The translations under genes and the position numbers were made by a program. Shown piece after piece: positions 1-4,238 of a stretch of 5,494 nt of DNA. Each line of letters opens with the position of its first letter. The first letter of the stretch is position 1. The stretch spans positions 1-5,494 of the forward strand of contig JAJDEE010000107.1 of the NCBI GenBank assembly GCA_029259975.1. The letters run 5' to 3'. This DNA is from Planctomycetota bacterium. GTDB lineage: Bacteria; Planctomycetota; Planctomycetia; Pirellulales; Lacipirellulaceae. The notes below the pieces were generated by a model, which made no database searches, was not told the origin of the DNA, and saw only the letters and a list, made by a program, of their open reading frames with translations.

Positions 1-20
1 CCTTGGCCGACGAACCTGGA

Positions 21-38
21 GCACTTTTTCGAAAGTGC
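21..38. other. Small perfect hairpin with UUCG loop
   Basis: GCACTTT, then TTCG, then AAAGTGC: a 7-bp perfect stem closed by a UUCG-type tetraloop when read on the plus strand. No T-run follows on either strand, so it is not a standard intrinsic terminator. It lies within 15 codons of plus frame 1 that end in TAG at 43-45, which could be the tail of a gene beginning left of the window. That reading cannot be verified. Confidence 0.4.
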
Positions 39-101
39 CGATTAGAGGAACAGTCCTGCCTCAGTCGGAACTGGAATTTAAGCCATCGTGAGTTACTCTC
101 A

Positions 102-129
102 CCCAAAATGAGGGCGCCCAAAATAAGGG
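102..129 (+). repeat. Short direct repeat upstream of transposase remnant
   Basis: CCCAAAATGAGGG (102-114) is repeated as CCCAAAATAAGGG (117-129), 12 of 13 identical with a 15-bp period, ending 4 bp before the ATG of the transposase remnant. Its position suggests a subterminal part of an insertion-sequence end, where short repeats often bind transposase. This is inference, because the outer tip of the element cannot be defined from one copy. The second copy contains AAGGG, which could act as a weak ribosome binding site. Confidence 0.5.
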
Positions 130-133
130 TTCG

Positions 134-199
134 ATGGCGAAACGGCAACGACGGAGATTTACAGGACAGGAGAAAGTGGACGTCGTAAAGCGGCCCTTA
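134..199 (+). pseudogene. 5' remnant of IS transposase orfA (HTH_Tnp_1-like), truncated
   Basis: Starting at ATG 134 the frame reads MAKRQRRRFTGQEKVDVVKR and about two further residues. The basic cluster, the aromatic-Thr pair and the 'EKVDVVK' helix are typical of the first ~20 residues of IS3/IS911-type orfA proteins with a helix-turn-helix that binds the element ends. The frame continues open for about 500 bp, but from ~200 onward it is only the antisense of the PEP-CTERM gene, so the resemblance to a transposase ends there. A normal orfA has about 90-110 residues, so roughly 80% of it, all of orfB and the far IS end are missing. The break lies within a few bases of the neighbouring stop codon (203-205). 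Family assignment rests on about 20 residues and could be another basic DNA-binding protein. Confidence 0.55.
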
Positions 200-202
200 A
201 CA

Positions 203-982
203 CTAGATAGCTCGCCGTTTAACCAGCATTCCAACAAAGCCAATGGCCACCAAAGCCACTGTGCTAGGCTCAGGAACACGAGTTTCTGGAATGATGTCAA
301 AGTTCTTCTTCACGATGTTTGCAACACTACCAGGTTGACTCAAGGCAGTCAGCGTATTGTTAAGCTTAGCAACAATTTTGGTTGCACCGAGAGAAAAGCT
401 ATGACCTGCTCCAACCAAAGCGGCATCGAGATCAAACGTAGTACTCAAGCTCCACGAAGCCGACGGTGGATCACCTGGCAGGTTGAAGGTCGCTGTCTTG
501 GCATCGCTGAGCACAACAGGAGCGATGGGGGCACCATCAACTTCAATGATGCTAAGCTCGAAGACGAGCAACGCAGCATTTACTTGGGCCAGAGCTGCAC
601 CCAAACCCGACATCGTGTAGTCACCACCTTCGGAAAAGCTTAGATCACTGATACCATTACCCGGCTTCGCCATGATGGTAACATTCAGGAAGCCATCGGT
701 AATATCACCGATTCCTCCGGCTGACTGCGCACTGAAACCAAGACTAGGGTTTGAAGAACTTGGCTCGAAGAAGGCTAGCGTATCACCAAAGGTGATAGGA
801 GCACCAAAAAGAGGCGTTGGATCGCTAGAGGTTTCTGTTACGTCGATATAGGCCACGCTAGGACCCATGAAGTTGCCGTGATTGATTACGCCGGCATTGG
901 CCTGTGGAGCGAAGGCGCAGAGCGCCACTGCGAGCGCAAAAATAGCGCGGGTAAGTAAACTACTCATTGATGTGATTTGCAT
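203..982 (-). CDS. PEP-CTERM sorting domain protein, secreted, function unknown
   Basis: 259 residues. A Sec signal peptide (basic Arg12, hydrophobic core ~13-24, likely cleavage ANA|G after residue 30) is followed by a Ser/Gly/Thr-rich, cysteine-free mature region of ~205 residues that I do not recognise as a named domain. The C-terminus is a textbook PEP-CTERM signal: VPEPST at 236-241, a hydrophobic segment at ~242-254, then KRR at 255-257 and the end of the protein. Proteins with this tail are handled by an exosortase at the inner membrane and sent to the surface or matrix; no exosortase gene lies in this window. The start at 982 is preferred over Met6 (967) because GGAG (992-995) sits 9 nt upstream. 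The gene stands alone, with a transposase fragment immediately after its stop and a promoter candidate at 1135-1162. The secreted PEP-CTERM call is firm; any specific role would be a guess. Confidence 0.9.
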   Translation of the reverse strand: MQITSMSSLLTRAIFALAVALCAFAPQANAGVINHGNFMGPSVAYIDVTETSSDPTPLFGAPITFGDTLAFFEPSSSNPSLGFSAQSAGGIGDITDGFLNVTIMAKPGNGISDLSFSEGGDYTMSGLGAALAQVNAALLVFELSIIEVDGAPIAPVVLSDAKTATFNLPGDPPSASWSLSTTFDLDAALVGAGHSFSLGATKIVAKLNNTLTALSQPGSVANIVKKNFDIIPETRVPEPSTVALVAIGFVGMLVKRRAI

Positions 983-991
983 TAGTTCTCA

Positions 992-995
992 CTCC
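992..995 (-). promoter_or_regulatory. Ribosome binding site of PEP-CTERM gene
   Basis: On the minus strand GGAG lies 9 nt before the ATG at 982. No comparable site precedes the in-frame Met at 967, so this fixes the start of the 259-residue protein. Confidence 0.6.
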
Positions 996-1134
996 ACATA
1001 TTCCAAAATCTGTTCCGCAAAATTGCTACCGCAGTGGAAAAGGCTAAGCGTGCCCCCCCAAAGCAACCTCGACGACACAATCGTACGAGATCTAGCCCAG
1101 AGTTCCTATACGAGAAACCAACTGGTATGAATGC

Positions 1135-1162
1135 ATTATACCCGCCCCCTGAAACGTTGCAA
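1135..1162 (-). promoter_or_regulatory. Candidate sigma-70 promoter for PEP-CTERM gene
   Basis: On the minus strand TTGCAA (1157-1162, 4 of 6 to TTGACA), a 16-bp spacer, and TATAAT (1135-1140, perfect). Transcription would begin near 1128 and give a leader of about 145 nt before the PEP-CTERM start. The leader contains a run of seven G residues (1053-1059 on the minus strand). Called from consensus only. Confidence 0.5.
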
Positions 1163-1204
1163 CTTTTTTGTCCGGGCCTCTTCGATTTACTTGCGGTTTC
1201 CCAC

Positions 1205-1264
1205 TAGTCCTTATGGGTGGTTTTGTGTCAGGATTTTTTCCTTCTCTGCACCCCTGAAGGACTA
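1205..1264. repeat. Imperfect inverted repeat with long loop
   Basis: TAGTCCTT (1205-1212) pairs perfectly with AAGGACTA (1257-1264). After a small internal loop (2 nt against 3 nt), GGGTG (1215-1219) pairs with CACCC (1249-1253). The apical loop is about 29 nt and pyrimidine-rich with a T6 run. It could be a structured RNA element or a relic of a mobile repeat. No T-run follows the right arm, so it is not a standard terminator on the plus strand. Confidence 0.45.
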
Positions 1265-1323
1265 AAAGCGGCAGATAGGTTTACCTGCCCCAACCGACAT
1301 CCATTTTTGCCACAAACGAAGTG

Positions 1324-1386
1324 AACCACAACGACACGATGGACACAACGTAAAATCTGCGTTGTGCCCGTCGTGCCGTCGTGGTT
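1324..1386. repeat. Large intergenic palindrome (27-bp arms, 9-nt loop)
   Basis: The left arm 1324-1350 and right arm 1360-1386 are complementary at 23 of 27 positions around a 9-nt loop (1351-1359). Each arm is built from roughly 9-nt units sharing CAC and ACG cores (left: CCACAACGA, CACGATGGA, CACAACGTA). Three of the four imperfect positions become G-U pairs in a minus-strand RNA and one in a plus-strand RNA, so the minus-strand transcript would pair at 26 of 27. TTAATTTTT follows the right arm on the plus strand, so the structure could also stop transcription in that direction. It resembles REP/MITE-like dispersed intergenic palindromes; dispersal cannot be shown from one copy. Confidence 0.8.
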
Positions 1387-1461
1387 AATTTTTAAGCAAT
1401 TCTTTCGCCATCGGGTAAATTCTCAATTGCCGCTCGCCTTAAGTCGTCTAACACGGCTAAA

Positions 1462-1466
1462 GAGGG
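1462..1466 (+). promoter_or_regulatory. Probable ribosome binding site of aldo/keto reductase
   Basis: GAGGG lies 12 nt before the ATG at 1479, which is slightly long spacing. A stop codon (TAA 1458-1460) lies in frame just upstream, so no earlier in-frame start is possible. A nearer ATG at 1468 is out of frame and only 1 nt from the site. Confidence 0.5.
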
Positions 1467-1478
1467 TATGCTGCTGAA

Positions 1479-2453
1479 ATGCACGACTCATGCAGACCGT
1501 TGGGCCAAAGTGACCTCCGAGTTTCGCCCGTAGCGTTTGGTACATGGCCGATTGCTGGGGTGACCTCGCTTGGAGTGAATCACAAGGACAGTATCGACAC
1601 GATCCGGGCTTGCGCCGATTTGGGCGTTAATTTCATCGATACGGCTTATTGTTACGGGCCAAATGGCGAAAGCGAGACCCTGCTGCGAACCGCGATTGCT
1701 GACCATCGCGACGAATTTGTGATCGCCACGAAGTGCGGAATTCACTACAACGATGCTGGCAAGCAAACGCAGGACGCGAGGCCCGAGCAAATCCGTCTCG
1801 AGTGCGAGGAAAGCTTGCAACGGTTAGGAACCGATCGTGTCGAGCTTTATTATTTGCATTCTCCTGATCCTAAAGTCCCAGTGCCTGAGTCTGCCGGAGC
1901 GATTCGTCAGTTGATCGACGAGGGCAAGGCTCGTTATGCCGGGGTGTCGAATTGCCAGCTGGAACAGATCGAAGCGTTTCATGCCGTTTGCCCGCTAACT
2001 GCAGTCCAATTGCCCTATAACATGCTGCAACGCGACATCGAACAGCTGACGATTCCTTGGTGCCAGAAGCATGATGTAGCGGTCGTTGTCTATTGGCCAC
2101 TTATGAAAGGGTTGCTGGCAGGCAAGCTGAAGCAGAAAAGCGACTTGGCGGCAGACGACAATCGACTCAATTACCCGATGTATCAAGGCGAAGAATGGGA
2201 GCAGAATATGGCCTTTGTCAAAATACTTCGCACGATCGCTACCGCGTGCAACCAGTCGGTGGCAGCGGTCGTGATCAATTGGACGATTCGCCAGCCTGGC
2301 ATCACCGCCGCCCTGTGCGGCGCTAAGCGTCGCTGGCAGCTCGAGGAATCGGCAGCGGCAATGACTTGGCAATTAAGTGAAAGACAAATGCAGACCATCG
2401 ACGCTGCGATTAAAACACGAGGCAAAGCGGCGGCAAAGCGGATGTTCCAGTAG
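1479..2453 (+). CDS. Aldo/keto reductase family oxidoreductase
   Basis: 324 residues, the usual length for the bacterial aldo/keto reductase barrel (Pfam PF00248). These enzymes reduce aldehydes or ketones, or run the reverse reaction, with NAD(P)H in the cytoplasm. The N-terminus reads LGQSDLRVSPVAFGTWPIAG, the standard opening of the family. The catalytic tetrad is visible: Asp53 and Tyr58 in FIDTAYCYG, Lys84 in VIATKCG, His126 in YYLHSPDP. The VQLPYNMLQRD and WPLMKGLLAGK segments (barrel strands 6-7) and the C-terminal cofactor-binding GAKRRWQLEE stretch are present. It most resembles the IolS/YhdN-like branch, but the substrate cannot be inferred. It is monocistronic here, divergent from the PEP-CTERM gene and convergent with mqo, so there is no operon context. 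The catalytic residues are intact and there is no sign of frameshift. Confidence 0.93.
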   Translation: MHDSCRPLGQSDLRVSPVAFGTWPIAGVTSLGVNHKDSIDTIRACADLGVNFIDTAYCYGPNGESETLLRTAIADHRDEFVIATKCGIHYNDAGKQTQDARPEQIRLECEESLQRLGTDRVELYYLHSPDPKVPVPESAGAIRQLIDEGKARYAGVSNCQLEQIEAFHAVCPLTAVQLPYNMLQRDIEQLTIPWCQKHDVAVVVYWPLMKGLLAGKLKQKSDLAADDNRLNYPMYQGEEWEQNMAFVKILRTIATACNQSVAAVVINWTIRQPGITAALCGAKRRWQLEESAAAMTWQLSERQMQTIDAAIKTRGKAAAKRMFQ

Positions 2454-2628
2454 CAAAAAAGCAACATGTCACTTGGAATGTCACTTGGAATGTCACTTGG
2501 AATATCACTTGATCTGAGGCAGGCCATCGAGCTTGGTATACCAGCCGTCCAATCAGTAAAAACAGGCCGAGGCTACTGCCATTGCTGTGTCATTTTAGAA
2601 GCGTTCGGCTGATGCGAATAACACTCAG
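2454..2628. other. Convergent intergenic gap between aldo/keto reductase and mqo
   Basis: 175 bp. It contains a 12-bp tandem repeat (2466-2513) and a 10-bp perfect palindrome TGGTATACCA (2534-2543). I could not find a strong GC-rich stem plus T-run serving either converging gene. On the minus strand a T5 run follows a poor GGC/GCC stem near 2560-2580, which is not convincing. Confidence 0.55.
2466..2513 (+). repeat. 12-bp tandem repeat, 3 perfect copies plus 1 degenerate
   Basis: ATGTCACTTGGA occurs at 2466-2477, 2478-2489 and 2490-2501 without change, then ATATCACTTGAT (2502-2513, 9 of 12 identical). It begins 13 bp after the reductase stop codon. Identity of the first three copies suggests recent slippage expansion. 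Each unit carries an ATG and encodes Met-Ser-Leu-Gly in that frame. Confidence 0.95.
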
Positions 2629-4131
2629 CTACAACAGGCCCAGCAATTGATTCGCTGCCTCGCTCAGCCGAAAGTAACGATCGGCTGCCTCGGCTGGGAG
2701 TAGGTTTTCTCTGTACGTAGGGATCAGTGTTTCGATGGTCGTGTCGCTGGGAGGCATGTCCAAAAGTTGCGGCATACAAGTGGCAATTAATTCCAGCATG
2801 ATCGAGACCGAGACCGATGCGCCAGGCGACGCGCCAAGTAGTGCGGCGATACTTTTGTCGGCGTTGGTGACGACTTCGGTGCCAAAGTGGACGATGCCCG
2901 CTTCGCCGTCTTCTTTTTTGATCGCCTGCACGCGAATGCCGGCGTCTTCCAGCTTCCAATCGTCGAGGTTTGCTTCGGGGTAGTAGGTGCGTAGCAGACG
3001 CATGCGCGAGGCCATGCTTTGCGTGCCTTGTTTGACCAGATACTTCACCAGCGGCAAATTTGTTAGGCCCACTTTTATCAGCGTGCCGAGATTATCAAGC
3101 TTGAGCGATCGCGGCAAGTCGGTCCAGCTGCCGCCTTCGTGCAGAAACTTGGTTGTCCAGGCGGCGAAGGGGCCGAACAACAACGACTTCTTACCGTCGA
3201 TAATCCGCGTGTCGAGATGCGGCACCGCCATCGTGGGGGCTTCGTCGAGTGCTTGACCATAAACTTTTGCCTGATGCTTCGCCACGATCTCGGGCTTGTC
3301 GCAAACCAGCCACTGGCCGCCGATCGGGAACCCTCCAAACCCTTTGCTCTCGGCGATCTTCGATTTCTGCAGCAATGGCAGACTACCACCGCCGGCACCT
3401 ACAAAAACAAATTTCGCACTGTTCGTCATCACGCGATTGGTTTGCAGGTCTTTTATACGCACTTCCCAGCCGCCTGACGAGCTTTCCTCGAGGTCGATCA
3501 CGCGATGGCTCGTCGCAACTCCGCAGCCCTCTTGTTGACCGAGCCAAGCAATCAGCTTCTGCGAGATTGCCCCAAAGTTGACATCCGTGCCCGCTACCAT
3601 CTTGGTCGCCGCGACTGGCATGTCCTCGCGACCCTCGATCAACAGCGGCGCCCAACTGCGAATCGTTGCGGGGTCGGTCGTGAACTCCATGTCACGAAAA
3701 AAATGGTGAGCCGACATGCCCTTGTAACGGGAGGTCAGAAAATCGACTTGCTGTTGCCCATGGACAAAGCTGATGTGGGGCACCGGGTTAATAAAATCGC
3801 GTGGCTGGTCGACCATTCCTGTCGAGACCGCATGCGCCCAAAATTGCTTCGACAGCTCGAATTCTTGAAAGATCTCGATCGCCTTGGTGATGTCGACCGA
3901 GCCATCGTCGCCCACAAAAGGCGTGTAGCTCAACTCGCAAATCCCCGCATGTCCCGTGCCTGCATTATGCCAGCCGTTGGAGGCTTCTTGGGCAAGCTCG
4001 TGGGTGACCTCGTAAAGCTGAATCTTGAGATCGGGCTGCAATCGTTTCAGCAAAGCCCCCAGATTGGCCGACATGATGCCACTGCCAACGAGAATGACAT
4101 CGGGATTTTTGACATGCTTAGTACCGCTCAC
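2629..4131 (-). CDS. mqo: Malate:quinone oxidoreductase
   Basis: A membrane-associated FAD enzyme (EC 1.1.5.4, Pfam PF06039) that oxidises malate to oxaloacetate and passes electrons to the quinone pool, an alternative or partner to NAD-malate dehydrogenase in the TCA cycle. From the GTG at 4131 it has 500 residues, typical of the family. Visible motifs: FAD-binding VGSGIMSANLG (G16, G18), the signature HNAGTGHAGICELSYTP (~55-71), GFGGFPIGGQWLVCDKPEIV followed by HQAKVYGQA, VPHLDTR, LLFGPFA, and near the C-terminus LLGASPGAS (~431-439). The start is chosen because GAGG lies 7 nt upstream and because a promoter-like site at 4184-4212 would begin transcription near 4177, downstream of the other in-frame starts (ATG 4188, GTG 4215); extra residues from those starts are a low-complexity GSRGSR-type stretch absent from the family core. 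It is divergent from rhaB. The identity is secure; the exact start is inferred. Confidence 0.95.
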   Translation of the reverse strand: MSGTKHVKNPDVILVGSGIMSANLGALLKRLQPDLKIQLYEVTHELAQEASNGWHNAGTGHAGICELSYTPFVGDDGSVDITKAIEIFQEFELSKQFWAHAVSTGMVDQPRDFINPVPHISFVHGQQQVDFLTSRYKGMSAHHFFRDMEFTTDPATIRSWAPLLIEGREDMPVAATKMVAGTDVNFGAISQKLIAWLGQQEGCGVATSHRVIDLEESSSGGWEVRIKDLQTNRVMTNSAKFVFVGAGGGSLPLLQKSKIAESKGFGGFPIGGQWLVCDKPEIVAKHQAKVYGQALDEAPTMAVPHLDTRIIDGKKSLLFGPFAAWTTKFLHEGGSWTDLPRSLKLDNLGTLIKVGLTNLPLVKYLVKQGTQSMASRMRLLRTYYPEANLDDWKLEDAGIRVQAIKKEDGEAGIVHFGTEVVTNADKSIAALLGASPGASVSVSIMLELIATCMPQLLDMPPSDTTIETLIPTYRENLLPAEAADRYFRLSEAANQLLGLL

Positions 4132-4132
4132 C

Positions 4133-4153
4133 CTGCTACCTCTGCTACCTCTG
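4133..4153 (-). promoter_or_regulatory. mqo ribosome binding site within a 9-bp direct repeat
   Basis: On the plus strand CTGCTACCT occurs at 4133-4141 and 4142-4150, followed by CTG. On the minus strand this gives two GAGG motifs 9 nt apart. The nearer (4139-4142) sits 7 nt before the GTG start at 4131, which is good spacing. The farther is a spare copy 16 nt away. Confidence 0.6.
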
Positions 4154-4171
4154 GTGTCGTTTATGGGATGC

Positions 4172-4200
4172 TTGACACAGGTTATCATATGTGGAATTAT
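4172..4200 (+). promoter_or_regulatory. Candidate sigma-70 promoter for rhaB
   Basis: TTGACA (4172-4177, perfect -35), a 17-bp spacer, and AATTAT (4195-4200, 4 of 6 to TATAAT). Transcription would start near 4207 and leave a leader of about 32 nt before the rhaB ATG. It overlaps the opposing mqo promoter across 4184-4200. Confidence 0.55.
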
Positions 4201-4208
4201 GCGTGATA
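4183..4208. promoter_or_regulatory. Possible operator dyad between mqo and rhaB
   Basis: TATCA (4183-4187) and TGATA (4204-4208) form an inverted repeat with half-site centres 21 bp apart, about two helical turns, centred on the overlap of the two promoters. This geometry suits a dimeric regulator. However, the two halves largely coincide with the mqo -10 and -35 elements, so the symmetry may be incidental. Confidence 0.3.
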
Positions 4209-4212
4209 TCAA
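4184..4212 (-). promoter_or_regulatory. Candidate sigma-70 promoter for mqo
   Basis: On the minus strand TTGATA (4207-4212, 5 of 6), a 17-bp spacer, and TATGAT (4184-4189, 5 of 6). Transcription would begin near 4177, giving a leader of about 46 nt to the GTG at 4131. This is the strongest promoter match I found in the window. Confidence 0.6.
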
Positions 4213-4238
4213 CACTACGCAAAAACACTTTTCTATTC

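Larger units (their letters stand above)
983..1478. other. Intergenic region between divergent PEP-CTERM and aldo/keto reductase genes
   Basis: 496 bp with no convincing protein-coding frame. It holds the PEP-CTERM leader and promoter candidate on the left, a long-loop imperfect inverted repeat (1205-1264), and a 27-bp-arm palindrome (1324-1386). From 1387 to 1461 I find no good -35/-10 pair for the reductase: TAAATT (1416-1421) is a possible -10 but has no matching -35. No tRNA or recognised riboswitch is apparent. Confidence 0.7.

Noticed and set aside
134..643. A 169-codon plus-strand frame starting with the transposase-like peptide
   Set aside because: Only the first ~22 codons look like a protein. 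From about 200 onward it is the antisense of the PEP-CTERM gene, so I annotated just the remnant.
1041..1056. Sigma-54-like GGGCACG...GC motif upstream of the PEP-CTERM gene (minus strand)
   Set aside because: Some PEP-CTERM genes are sigma-54 dependent, but here the GG and GC elements are 8 rather than 10 nt apart, so the fit fails.
1324..1386. CRISPR-like repeat array
   Set aside because: The short ~9-nt units form two complementary arms around one loop. There are no regularly spaced unique spacers.
1468..1533. A 21-codon frame overlapping the start of the aldo/keto reductase, possible leader peptide
   Set aside because: Its ATG lies 1 nt from the GAGGG site, too close for initiation, and the peptide has no attenuator-like composition.
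2183..2527. A 114-codon minus-strand frame with an IPSD-type repeat at its N-terminus
   Set aside because: The repeat is simply the reverse complement of the 12-bp tandem repeat, and the rest is antisense to the aldo/keto reductase.
2534..2543. TGGTATACCA palindrome as an operator or terminator
   Set aside because: A 10-bp palindrome without a loop or T-run, away from any promoter, is easily due to chance.
3505..4206. A 233-codon plus-strand frame opposite mqo
   Set aside because: It is fully antisense to a strongly conserved enzyme, has no recognisable motif, and is best explained as a codon-usage shadow.
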